From Heterostelium multicystogenum (lineage: Eukaryota > Evosea > Eumycetozoa > Acytosteliales > Acytosteliaceae), in the NCBI GenBank assembly GCA_003667245.1, contig RCNN01000595.1:1-15216 (forward strand): a DNA stretch of 15,216 nt, read 5' to 3'. Made by a program: the position numbers and the translations under genes. The notes beneath the pieces are model-generated. The model did not search any database, was not told the origin of the DNA, and saw only the letters and a list, made by a program, of their open reading frames with translations. This document shows, piece by piece, positions 1 through 6,303 of the stretch (positions are counted from its first letter, which is position 1; each line of letters starts with the position of its first letter).

Positions 1-26
1 CTGAGACCGTCGAGAGAGTTGAATCA

Positions 27-1466
27 ATGCCGCACATTTTGATCGTCGAAGACGAAACCATTATCCGCTCTGCCTTGCGTCGCCTGCTTGAACGTAATCA
101 GTACCAGGTCAGCGAAGCCGGCTCGGTGCAGGAAGCCCAAGAGCGTTTCAGCATTCCCACGTTCGACCTGATCGTCAGTGACCTGCGTTTGCCAGGTGCC
201 CCCGGCACCGAGCTGATCAAGCTCGGCCAAGGCACTCCGGTGCTGATCATGACCAGCTACGCCAGCCTGCGCTCGGCCGTGGACTCCATGAAGATGGGCG
301 CGGTGGACTACATCGCCAAGCCCTTCGACCACGACGAAATGCTCCAGGCCGTAGCGCGCATCCTGCGTGACCGTCAATCGGCCAGCAGCGCACCGGCTGA
401 ACGCCCGGCAGCGGGCAAGGCCGCCAATGGTTCTGAAAAACCCGGTATTGACAACAGTAACGGCGAAATCGGCATCATCGGCTCCTGCCCACCCATGCAG
501 GACCTGTACAGCAAGATCCGCAAAGTGGCGCCAACCGACTCCAATGTACTGATCCAGGGCGAGTCCGGTACCGGTAAAGAACTGGTGGCCCGTGCCCTGC
601 ACAACCTGTCCAAGCGCGCCAAGGCACCGATGATCTCGGTGAACTGCGCGGCGATCCCCGAATCCCTGATCGAATCCGAATTGTTCGGCCATGAAAAAGG
701 CGCCTTTACCGGCGCCAGTGCTGGCCGTGCGGGTTTGGTTGAAGCCGCCGACGGCGGCACGCTGTTCCTCGACGAGATTGGCGAGCTGCCGCTGGAAGCC
801 CAGGCACGCTTGCTGCGGGTACTCCAGGAAGGCGAAATACGTCGCGTCGGTTCGGTACAGTCGCAAAAGGTCGACGTACGACTGATTGCGGCCACTCACC
901 GTGACCTGAAGAGCCTGGCCAAGATTGGCCAGTTCCGTGAAGACCTTTATTACCGCCTGCACGTGATAGCTCTCAAACTGCCGGCCCTGCGTGAGCGCGG
1001 CGCTGACGTCAACGAAATCGCCACGGCCTTCCTGGCGCGCCAGAGTGCGCGCATCAACCGTACCGACCTGAAGTTTGCTGCCGATGCCGAGCAGGCGATT
1101 CGTCACTACTCCTGGCCGGGTAACGTGCGGGAGCTGGAAAACGCGGTAGAGCGTGCGGTGATTCTGTCGGAGAGCCCGGAAATTTCCGCCGAGCTGCTGG
1201 GGATCGATATCGAGCTCAGCGACCTGGATGATGATGACTTCATCGGTTTGCCACCGCAGCAAGGTGGCGGCAGTAACAACAGCCACGAGCCGACGGAAGA
1301 TTTGTCACTGGAAGATTACTTCCAGCATTTCGTGCTGGAGCACCAGGACCACATGACCGAGACCGAACTGGCGCGCAAACTGGGCGTCAGCCGTAAATGC
1401 CTGTGGGAACGGCGCCAGCGCCTGGGTATCCCGCGGCGCAAGACCGGGGTTGCCAGCGAAAGCTGA
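27..1466 (+). CDS. cbrB: CbrB, sigma-54-dependent response regulator (NtrC family)
   Basis: The 479-residue product is the DNA-binding partner of the CbrA sensor kinase, which governs use of less-preferred carbon and nitrogen sources and activates crcZ. Seen: an N-terminal receiver domain (about residues 3-115) with acidic residues E8/D9, phospho-acceptor D52 and K98; a Q/S/A-rich linker; an AAA+ domain (about 148-385) with Walker A GESGTGKE at 178-185, the sigma-54-contacting GAFTGA loop at 225-230 and Walker B GGTLFLDE at 243-250; and a C-terminal Fis-type helix-turn-helix (about 444-470, [14 protein letters not shown]). Length equals the family norm and the frame is unbroken. A purine-rich GAGAGAG at 11-17 precedes the ATG. 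The TGA at 2-4 may be the end of cbrA, but too little is visible to be sure. The name rests on this architecture plus the neighbours crcZ and pcnB. Confidence 0.96.
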   Translation: MPHILIVEDETIIRSALRRLLERNQYQVSEAGSVQEAQERFSIPTFDLIVSDLRLPGAPGTELIKLGQGTPVLIMTSYASLRSAVDSMKMGAVDYIAKPFDHDEMLQAVARILRDRQSASSAPAERPAAGKAANGSEKPGIDNSNGEIGIIGSCPPMQDLYSKIRKVAPTDSNVLIQGESGTGKELVARALHNLSKRAKAPMISVNCAAIPESLIESELFGHEKGAFTGASAGRAGLVEAADGGTLFLDEIGELPLEAQARLLRVLQEGEIRRVGSVQSQKVDVRLIAATHRDLKSLAKIGQFREDLYYRLHVIALKLPALRERGADVNEIATAFLARQSARINRTDLKFAADAEQAIRHYSWPGNVRELENAVERAVILSESPEISAELLGIDIELSDLDDDDFIGLPPQQGGGSNNSHEPTEDLSLEDYFQHFVLEHQDHMTETELARKLGVSRKCLWERRQRLGIPRRKTGVASES

Positions 1467-1508
1467 GTGGGTCGCCCCCACAGGTAACACCCTCAGATGT
1501 GAAAAAAC

Positions 1509-1534
1509 TGTTACCGCTGATTTTTCACGTAACA
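1509..1534 (+). promoter_or_regulatory. Likely CbrB enhancer (UAS) of crcZ, TGTTAC-N14-GTAACA
   Basis: A perfect 6+6 palindrome, TGTTAC at 1509-1514 and GTAACA at 1529-1534, is centred about 137 bp upstream of the predicted crcZ start, the usual place for a sigma-54 enhancer. From memory, work on P. putida CbrB defined sites of the form TGTTAC-N12-14-GTAACA. Further half-sites flank it: GTAACA at 1484-1489 and GTAACG at 1551-1556, the latter in the loop of the cbrB terminator. The assignment to CbrB is inference from the motif and its position. Confidence 0.75.
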
Positions 1535-1537
1535 AAA

Positions 1538-1573
1538 GCCGGGGCTTACGGTAACGAAGCCCCGGCTTTTTTT
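1538..1573 (+). terminator. Rho-independent terminator of cbrB
   Basis: A 10-bp perfect GC-rich stem (1538-1547 with 1557-1566) has a 9-nt loop and is followed by seven T residues (1567-1573). Four A residues before the stem can pair with the T-tract. It lies 72 bp after the cbrB stop and separates cbrB from crcZ. It also overlaps the enhancer region, since its loop contains GGTAAC. Confidence 0.9.
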
Positions 1574-1631
1574 CGCCTTCAAAAAACCTGAAAATGCCCC
1601 GAACCCCTTATTTTGCTGGGCCTCGCAAAAG

Positions 1632-1648
1632 TTGGCACGCACCCTGCT
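1632..1648 (+). promoter_or_regulatory. Sigma-54 (-24/-12) promoter of crcZ
   Basis: TTGGCACGCACCCTGCT matches the RpoN consensus TGGCAC-N5-TTGCW, with GG at 1634-1635 and GC at 1646-1647 at the obligatory spacing (10 bases between the dinucleotides). Transcription should start near 1659. Together with the upstream palindrome this is the expected CbrB-activated crcZ promoter. Confidence 0.9.
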
Positions 1649-1658
1649 ATATGCTTAG

Positions 1659-2025
1659 TACAAAAACAATAACAAGCAAATGTACAAGACAATAAAAATA
1701 AGACGAATCGACTCACGCATAACAAAAACAACACGGCGGAGGCGCAGCTAACTGATTCTTTTGGAGAGGCGTTGCATTTGGGGCTTGCCCCGCAACCAGG
1801 CCGAGAACAACAAAAACTGCCCTAAGGCAGAGCCTGAACTGGTTGGATCGTAGATCAGCAACACAGCGACCAAAGCAATCCGTTTGCTCTTGGCTCCCGA
1901 TTGGGAGTGTCATGAAGGTGAAGCTTCATGGCGAGGGCGATCAACAAAAACAAGAAGCCCGAAACCAATAATAAAAATAGAGCACGCAACTACTTCTGGG
2001 GGAGCTTCGGCTCCCCTTGTAGTTT
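1659..2025 (+). ncRNA. crcZ: CrcZ small RNA (Hfq/Crc-titrating regulator of catabolite repression)
   Basis: CrcZ is known in Pseudomonas as a CbrB/RpoN-dependent RNA encoded between cbrB and pcnB; it binds Hfq (with Crc) through A-rich motifs and frees catabolic mRNAs from repression. Here the predicted transcript is about 365 nt (about 407 nt in P. aeruginosa, from memory). It carries six runs of AAN triplets: 1662-1676 (five triplets), 1691-1702, 1721-1732, 1806-1817, 1943-1957 (five triplets) and 1967-1978. Between them are small hairpins: 1771-1775 plus 1780-1784 pairing with 1787-1796, 1817-1821 with 1826-1830, 1894-1898 with 1903-1907, and 1911-1917 with 1924-1930. No convincing reading frame lies here. 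The 5' end is placed from the -12 element and the 3' end from the terminator; both may be off by several bases. Confidence 0.9.
1988..2025 (+). terminator. Terminator at the 3' end of crcZ
   Basis: GGGGAGC (1999-2005) and GCTCCCC (2010-2016) form a 7-bp stem closed by a UUCG tetraloop. AACTAC (1988-1993) and GTAGTT (2019-2024) can extend it across a small internal loop. The T-tract is weak (TT, then TTT), so readthrough into pcnB is possible. Confidence 0.75.
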
Positions 2026-2109
2026 CCCGCGATTTTGGCACCTGCCACCCTTCTTTTAAGCTTCTGGCTCAAGCCTTGCAGCTAGTTCCTACACCATCCC
2101 CTGACTAAA

Positions 2110-2118
2110 TGCTAGAAT
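2110..2118 (+). promoter_or_regulatory. Candidate extended -10 promoter for pcnB
   Basis: TGCTAGAAT at 2110-2118 fits an extended -10 element (TGn + TAGAAT). No good -35 box is seen 17 bp upstream, which extended -10 promoters can tolerate. A start near 2125 would give a leader of about 55 nt before the pcnB ATG. The rest of 2026-2179 holds nothing else I recognise. Confidence 0.45.
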
Positions 2119-2179
2119 CCCGGCCCATCATGCGGTCATTCTTCGTTATGGCCGAACATTCCTTCAAACAGTGCATCCC

Positions 2180-3587
2180 ATGCTGAAGAAGTTGTTCCAG
2201 TCATTCCGTTCTCCCTTGCGTCGTACGCAACACAAACGCAGCACGCCTGAAGTGCTCAATAGCAGCCAGCATTCGCTGCAACGCGCCCAGTTCAGCCGTT
2301 ATGCGGTGAACATCGTCGAACGTTTGCAGAACGCCGGCTACCAGGCCTACCTGGTTGGCGGTTGCGTGCGCGACATGTTGCTCAATATCACTCCCAAGGA
2401 TTTCGACGTCGCCACCAGCGCCACGCCGGAACAAGTGCGTGCCGAATTCCGCAATGCGCGGATCATCGGCCGGCGCTTCAAGTTGGTGCACATCCACTTT
2501 GGTCGCGAGATCATCGAGGTCGCGACCTTCCGCGCCAACCATCCGCAAAACGATGAAGAAGAAGACACTAACCAGTCTTCCCGCAACGAAAGCGGGCGCA
2601 TCCTGCGGGACACGTCTATGGCACCCTGGAAGAAGACGCGCAACGCCGCGGACTTCACCATCAACGCCTTGTATTACGACCCGTCAGCGAGCGCATTCTC
2701 GATTACGCCAATGGCGTACACGACATCCGCAACAACCTGCTGCGCCTGATCGGCGACCCGACGCAAACGCTACCAGGAAGACCCGGTGCGCATGCTGCGG
2801 CCGTGCGTTTTCGCCGCCAAGCTGAACTTCGGCATCGAGAAGCACACGGCCGCGCCGATTCGCGACCTGGCGCCGATGCTGCGGGAAATCCCCTCGGCCG
2901 GTTGTTCGAAGAGGTGCTCAAGCTGTTCCTCTCCGGCTATGCTGCCGACACCTTCGAAATGCTGGTAGACCTGCAGTTGTTCGACCCACTGTTCCCGGCC
3001 AGCGCCGAAGCACTGGAGTACAACCCTACCTACACCCACACGCTGATCAGCGAAGCCTTGATCAACACCGACCTGCGCATCAAGCAGAACAAACCGGTAA
3101 CCCGGCGTTCCTGTTTGCCGCCCTGTTGTGGCCAGCGCTTCCAAAACGCGTCATGCGCTTGCAAGACCGTGGCATGCCGGCAATTCCGGCCATGCAGGAA
3201 GCCGCTCACGAGCTGATCGCCGAGCAATGCCAGCGCATCGCCATCCCGAAACGCTTCACCATGCCGATCCGCGAGATCTGGGACATGCAGGAGCGCCTGC
3301 CACGCCGCAGCGGCAAACGCGCCGACATCTGCTGCTGGACAACCCGCGCTTCCGTGCCGGCTATGACTTCCTGCTGCTGCGCGAAAGCGCCGGCGAGCAG
3401 ACCGACGGCCTGGGCGAATGGTGGACCGACTACCAGGACGCCAACGACAGCCAGCGCCGCGAGATGATCAAAGAGCTCAGCAGCAAAGGCGAAGCCACCG
3501 GCGATGGCCCGAAAAAAACGTCGCCGCAGCAGTGGCAGCAAGCGCAAACGCAGCGCTGGCGATTCATCGAGCGCGTCGGGCGAGTAA
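2180..3587 (+). CDS. pcnB: Poly(A) polymerase I, PcnB (frameshifted as given)
   Basis: PcnB adds poly(A) tails to RNA 3' ends and promotes RNA decay. The nucleotidyltransferase core is visible: LVGG at 58-61 followed by CVRDMLL, and KDFD at 73-76 with catalytic D74 and D76; the C-terminus is Arg/Lys-rich. The ATG at 2180 (MLKKLF) is preferred over an in-frame GTG at 2171. The sequence is readable only across ten single-base shifts: apparent losses near 2611, 2683, 2800, 2899, 3103 and 3329, and apparent gains near 2650, 2765-2767, 2808-2811 and in the A7 run at 3512-3518. With these allowed for, the product is about 469 residues ending SASGE, 4 bp before folK. Net shifts agree with the final stop frame. 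The protein stays fully conserved between breaks, so sequence errors are more likely than decay. Confidence 0.9.
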
Positions 3588-3591
3588 GCAC

Positions 3592-4080
3592 GTGGAACGT
3601 ATCTACGTCGGCATGGGCAGCAACCTGGCTGCCCCTGAGCAACAATTGCGCGACGCCATCGAGGCCCTCGCGCAATTGCCGGACACCACGCTGGCGGGCG
3701 TCTCCGCCTTCTATCAAAGTGATTCCCTGCTCCCGGCCAGCCCGCGCTATACCAATGCGGTCGCGGCCCTGGACAGCGCGCTTGCACCACTGGAACTGCT
3801 CGATGCGCTGCAAGCCATCGAGAATGACCAGGGCCGCGAGCGTCTTGAGCGTTGGGGCCCGCGCACCCTGGACCTGGATATCCTGGTGTTTGGCGACCGG
3901 CTGATCGATGAGCCACGCCTGAAGGTGCCGCACTATCAAATGCACCTGCGGGCGTTCGTGCTTTACCCGCTGGCAGAACTGGCCCCGGCCAGCCTGCAAC
4001 TGGCCGATGGCCGCCTGCTCGGCGACCTGCTGGATGCCTGCCCGTTTGTCGGCCTGGAACGCCTGCCTTCAAACCTGTAG
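3592..4080 (+). CDS. folK: 2-amino-4-hydroxy-6-hydroxymethyldihydropteridine pyrophosphokinase (HPPK)
   Basis: FolK transfers pyrophosphate from ATP to 6-hydroxymethyl-7,8-dihydropterin, the step before dihydropteroate synthase in folate synthesis. The product has 162 residues, a normal size for the family. Seen: the N-terminal YVGMGSN strand and loop; the HPPK signature RWGPRTLDLDIL at 87-98, with Mg-binding D94 and D96; and HLRAFVLYPLAELAP at 118-132, the conserved HxRxFVLxPLxEIAP-type element. The start is a GTG at 3592, four bases after the pcnB stop (MERIYVGMGSN); upstream in-frame codons belong to pcnB in another frame. Translation is probably coupled to pcnB, with the GGGCGAG at 3578-3584 as a weak ribosome site. 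The TAG stop lies within the following REP element. Confidence 0.94.
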   Translation: MERIYVGMGSNLAAPEQQLRDAIEALAQLPDTTLAGVSAFYQSDSLLPASPRYTNAVAALDSALAPLELLDALQAIENDQGRERLERWGPRTLDLDILVFGDRLIDEPRLKVPHYQMHLRAFVLYPLAELAPASLQLADGRLLGDLLDACPFVGLERLPSNL

Positions 4081-4176
4081 GAGCGAGCTTGCTCGCGAAA
4101 AAACCTGAGAACACCGCTGGGCGCCAGGCTTCCCGCGTCATCATTGACGACCTTCGCGAGCAAGCTCGCTCCTGCA
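4076..4176. repeat. REPIN: inverted pair of REP sequences
   Basis: A left arm at 4079-4099 (AGGAGCGAGCTTGCTCGCGA plus one A) and a right arm at 4153-4173 are perfect 21-bp reverse complements. Three more bases on each side match with one mismatch. Each arm is itself a small palindrome (GCGAGC-TT-GCTCGC). The arms are separated by 53 bp. This is the typical Pseudomonas REP doublet, spread by RAYT transposases; no RAYT gene is in the window. The folK stop codon (4078-4080) is part of the left arm. Transcripts of both strands could fold into a long hairpin. Confidence 0.9.
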
Positions 4177-4210
4177 TTTACTACGCATCATTTACTGCTG
4201 AATCGCATCA

Positions 4211-4251
4211 GTAACAGCGGTAACACCACCGCCGTAACAATGCGGTAACAC
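4211..4251 (+). repeat. Cluster of four GTAACA direct repeats upstream of panB
   Basis: GTAACA occurs at 4211, 4220, 4234 and 4245, all in the same orientation. The longer unit GCGGTAACAC occurs at 4217-4226 and 4242-4251, 25 bp apart. GCGGT (4217-4221) and ACCGC (4228-4232) also form an inverted repeat. The hexamer equals the half-site of the palindrome upstream of crcZ. Function is unknown; it could be an operator for panB or a sequence-like coincidence. Confidence 0.55.
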
Positions 4252-4344
4252 ATCCAATTGACTTCCAGAGTCCTCCTCACGACTATAGGCGTCCCGCTGC
4301 CGCCTACCCGGCGCTAAAGGGCGCAATCCAGGCCTTATAAGCAC

Positions 4345-4374
4345 TGATCCTTAAAGAAAGTGCGCCTGTATAAA
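4345..4374 (+). promoter_or_regulatory. Weak candidate sigma-70 promoter for panBC
   Basis: TATAAA at 4369-4374 is the best -10-like hexamer upstream of panB, about 55 bp before its ATG. The matching -35 (TGATCC near 4345) is poor. An alternative is TTGACT at 4258-4263 with GACTAT at 4281-4286 (17-bp spacer). I cannot choose between them. Otherwise 4252-4429 shows no gene. Confidence 0.3.
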
Positions 4375-4415
4375 CGAAGACTCACGCGCGTTACTCGCTG
4401 TTCCAAGCGCCTGAA

Positions 4416-4421
4416 TGAGGA
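4416..4421 (+). promoter_or_regulatory. Ribosome binding site that sets the panB start
   Basis: TGAGGA at 4416-4421 is 8 bases before the ATG at 4430. It overlaps the in-frame upstream ATG at 4415, which itself lacks a Shine-Dalgarno. This favours the 266-residue product beginning MPNVTLS. Confidence 0.7.
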
Positions 4422-4429
4422 CCCTTTTC

Positions 4430-5230
4430 ATGCCAAACGTTACCCTGAGCACCTTGCAGAGCCTCAAGCTCAAAGGTGAAAAGATCACCATGCTGACCTG
4501 CTACGACGCCACTTTTGCCCAGGCCAGCAGCCAGGCAGGAGTTGAAGTGTTGCTGGTGGGGGACTCCCTGGGCATGGTTCTACAAGGGAATGACAGCACC
4601 CTGCCCGTCACCAATGATGAAATCGCTTACCACACGGCCTGCGTCAAGCGCGGCAACGAAGGCGCCTTCATCATTGCCGACCTGCCCTTCATGGCCGATG
4701 CCACCATCGAACAGACCCTGACCAACAGTGCTCAACTGATGCGTGCCGGTGCACACATGATCAAGGTTGAAGGTGCCGCCTGGCTCGCCGAGTCGATTCG
4801 TTTGCTGGCTGAACGCGGCGTACCGGTTTGCGCGCACATGGGCCTGACGCCACAGTCGGTGAATATCCTCGGCGGCTACAAGGTACAAGGCCGCGGCGAA
4901 GCCCAGGCGCGCCAGATGCGGGCCGATGCCATCGCCCTTGAACAGGCCGGTGCGTGCATGATTCTGCTCGAATGCGTGCCAAGCGAGCTGGCAGCGGAAA
5001 TCACCCAGGCCGTTAAAGTACCGGTGATCGGTATCGGCGCCGGTTCTGCCACAGACGGCCAGGTATTGGTACTGCATGACATGCTGGGCCTGTCCCTTAG
5101 CGGCCGCGTGCCCAAGTTCGTGAAGAACTTCATGGCGGGCCAGGACAGTATCCAATCAGCCCTCGCCGCCTATGTCAGCGAAGTCAAAGCCGTCACCTTC
5201 CCGGGCGCCGAACACGGATTCTCCGCATGA
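4430..5230 (+). CDS. panB: 3-methyl-2-oxobutanoate hydroxymethyltransferase (ketopantoate synthase)
   Basis: PanB moves the one-carbon unit of 5,10-methylenetetrahydrofolate onto alpha-ketoisovalerate to give ketopantoate, the first committed step towards pantothenate and coenzyme A. The protein has 266 residues, the usual length. Seen: [10 protein letters not shown] at 21-30; the GDSLGM loop with D45 (Mg ligand); D84 in IADLPF (second Mg ligand); K112 and E114 in IKVEGA; catalytic E181 in LLECVP; and the [17 protein letters not shown] segment at 201-217. These positions match the numbering of the E. coli enzyme. The frame is clean. Its stop overlaps the panC start (ATGA), so the two are translated together. 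FolK just upstream feeds the folate pool that PanB draws on. Confidence 0.97.
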   Translation: MPNVTLSTLQSLKLKGEKITMLTCYDATFAQASSQAGVEVLLVGDSLGMVLQGNDSTLPVTNDEIAYHTACVKRGNEGAFIIADLPFMADATIEQTLTNSAQLMRAGAHMIKVEGAAWLAESIRLLAERGVPVCAHMGLTPQSVNILGGYKVQGRGEAQARQMRADAIALEQAGACMILLECVPSELAAEITQAVKVPVIGIGAGSATDGQVLVLHDMLGLSLSGRVPKFVKNFMAGQDSIQSALAAYVSEVKAVTFPGAEHGFSA

Positions 5231-6078
5231 ACACCGTCAAGACCGTGCGCGAACTGCGCGCCGCCGTCACCCATGCCCGCAGCGCGGGCAAACGCATCGG
5301 CTTCGTGCCCACCATGGGCAACCTGCACAGCGGCCATGCCACGCTGGTCACCAAGGCTGCGCAACAAGCCGATTTCGTGGTGGCGAGCATTTTCGTCAAC
5401 CCGCTGCAATTCGGCGCCGGCGAAGACCTGGACAAATACCCGCGCACCCTGGCGGCTGACCAGGAAAAGCTGCTTCAAGCCGGTTGCAACCTGTTGTTCG
5501 CCCCGACCGTCGAGGAGATGTACCCCGACGGCATGGCCGGCCAGACTCGCGTCAGCGTGCCGCAACTGTCCGAAGGCCTGTGCGGCGCCAGCCGGCCCGG
5601 GCATTTTGAAGGCGTGGCCACGGTGGTCAGCAAGCTGTTCAACATGGTCCAGCCGGACCTGGCGATCTTTGGCCAGAAGGACTACCAGCAACTGGCGGTG
5701 ATTCGCGCCATGGTCCATGACCTGAACATGCCGATCCAGATTATCGGCGAGCCGACCGTGCGCGCCGACGACGGCCTCGCGCTGTCGTCGCGCAATGGTT
5801 ACCTCACCGACGAACAGCGCGCGATCGCACCGGTGCTGTACCGCAGCCTCAGCCAGATTGCCGCCGCCATTGAAGCGGGCGACCGCGACTTCGCCAAACT
5901 GCGCGCCGCACAGGTCCAGCAGATCGAAGCGGCAGGTTTTCGCATGGACTACCTGGAGGTTCGCCAGGGCCTGCACCTGCGTCCGGCCACCGCCGAAGAC
6001 AAGGACCTGGTGATCCTGGTCGCCGCCTACCTGGGCGCCACCCGGCTGATCGACAACCTGCATCTGCACCTGAACTGA
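5227..6078 (+). CDS. panC: Pantothenate synthetase (pantoate--beta-alanine ligase)
   Basis: PanC joins pantoate and beta-alanine with ATP, through a pantoyl-adenylate, to form pantothenate. The 283-residue protein shows the class-I-synthetase-like nucleotide fold: [11 protein letters not shown] at 27-37 with the HxGH element H34/H37; FVNPLQFG at 56-63; FGQKDYQQ at 148-155; and the KMSKS-like [10 protein letters not shown] at 184-193. The ATG overlaps the last codon of panB by 4 bases (ATGA), indicating an operon. The frame is intact. The panD gene (aspartate decarboxylase, source of beta-alanine), which follows panC in P. aeruginosa, is absent here; pgi comes next. Confidence 0.97.
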   Translation: MNTVKTVRELRAAVTHARSAGKRIGFVPTMGNLHSGHATLVTKAAQQADFVVASIFVNPLQFGAGEDLDKYPRTLAADQEKLLQAGCNLLFAPTVEEMYPDGMAGQTRVSVPQLSEGLCGASRPGHFEGVATVVSKLFNMVQPDLAIFGQKDYQQLAVIRAMVHDLNMPIQIIGEPTVRADDGLALSSRNGYLTDEQRAIAPVLYRSLSQIAAAIEAGDRDFAKLRAAQVQQIEAAGFRMDYLEVRQGLHLRPATAEDKDLVILVAAYLGATRLIDNLHLHLN

Positions 6079-6114
6079 CCCCGCCGCACACCCCGCCTGT
6101 TGCACTGCCTGATC

Positions 6115-6138
6115 GGCCGGTATAAAAAAGTACCGGCC
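6115..6138. other. Perfect hairpin downstream of panC
   Basis: GGCCGGTA (6115-6122) and TACCGGCC (6131-6138) form an 8-bp stem with an A-rich 8-nt loop, 36 bp after the panC stop. There is no T-tract after it on either strand, so it is not a standard intrinsic terminator. It could stabilise the panBC mRNA 3' end or be a protein site. Confidence 0.5.
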
Positions 6139-6219
6139 ACAGCGCAGACAAAGCCAAGACAGATCGACACGCTAGGTTTAATGTATTCGCCCTACGCTCT
6201 TCGTTGGCGTTGACCGGAG

Positions 6220-6266
6220 CCTGTCATCTTCACAAAGACAGGACATTCCCGGCTTTCAAGTGTCCT
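6220..6266 (+). promoter_or_regulatory. Two overlapping inverted repeats in the pgi leader
   Basis: CCTGTC (6220-6225) pairs with GACAGG (6237-6242), and AGGACA (6240-6245) pairs with TGTCCT (6261-6266). They share bases 6240-6242, so if both form in RNA they exclude each other. The element lies 38-84 bases before the pgi ATG. The role is unknown: it may be an operator or a folding switch, or chance. Confidence 0.35.
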
Positions 6267-6281
6267 AAAAGCAGTCCCAGC

Positions 6282-6294
6282 AATAAAAAGGAAA
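6282..6294 (+). promoter_or_regulatory. pgi ribosome site overlapped by an A-rich Hfq/Crc-like motif
   Basis: AATAAAAAGGAAA contains the triplets AAT-AAA-AAG and the Shine-Dalgarno AAGGA (6288-6292), 11 bases before the ATG at 6304. It fits the AANAANAA catabolite-repression motif but is shorter than the acs one. Being A-rich is common for leaders, so this is a weak call. Confidence 0.4.
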
Positions 6295-6303
6295 CCCGCA
6301 GCG

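Noticed and set aside
24..1286. Long open frame of 420 codons on the minus strand
   Set aside because: It is antisense to cbrB, whose frame is clearly real, has no recognisable domain and reflects GC-rich third positions.
1884..2108. 74-codon open frame inside and beyond crcZ
   Set aside because: No ribosome site, it spans the crcZ terminator, and its composition is that of the structured RNA.
2171..2179. GTG at 2171 as pcnB start
   Set aside because: The ATG at 2180 begins the conserved MLKKLFQSFR N-terminus; the three extra residues have no support.
2600..3520. Programmed frameshifting in pcnB
   Set aside because: Ten shifts of both signs in ordinary short homopolymers fit sequence error; no slippery heptamer with a downstream structure is needed to explain them.
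3206..4177. Minus-strand open frame of 323 codons across pcnB and folK
   Set aside because: It is antisense to two conserved genes and even runs through the REP element.
4288..4342. Sigma-54-like GG...GC pairs upstream of panB
   Set aside because: The pairs at 4288/4299, 4310/4321 and 4331/4341 have 8 or 9 bases between GG and GC instead of the required 10.
4415..4429. Upstream in-frame ATG for panB
   Set aside because: It overlaps the Shine-Dalgarno of the ATG at 4430 and would add five residues not typical of PanB.
5170..6105. Minus-strand open frame of 311 codons opposite panC
   Set aside because: It is a shadow of panC with no protein motif and no promoter or ribosome site.
6115..6138. 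Intrinsic terminator of panBC
   Set aside because: The stem is good but no T-tract follows on either strand; kept only as an unexplained hairpin.
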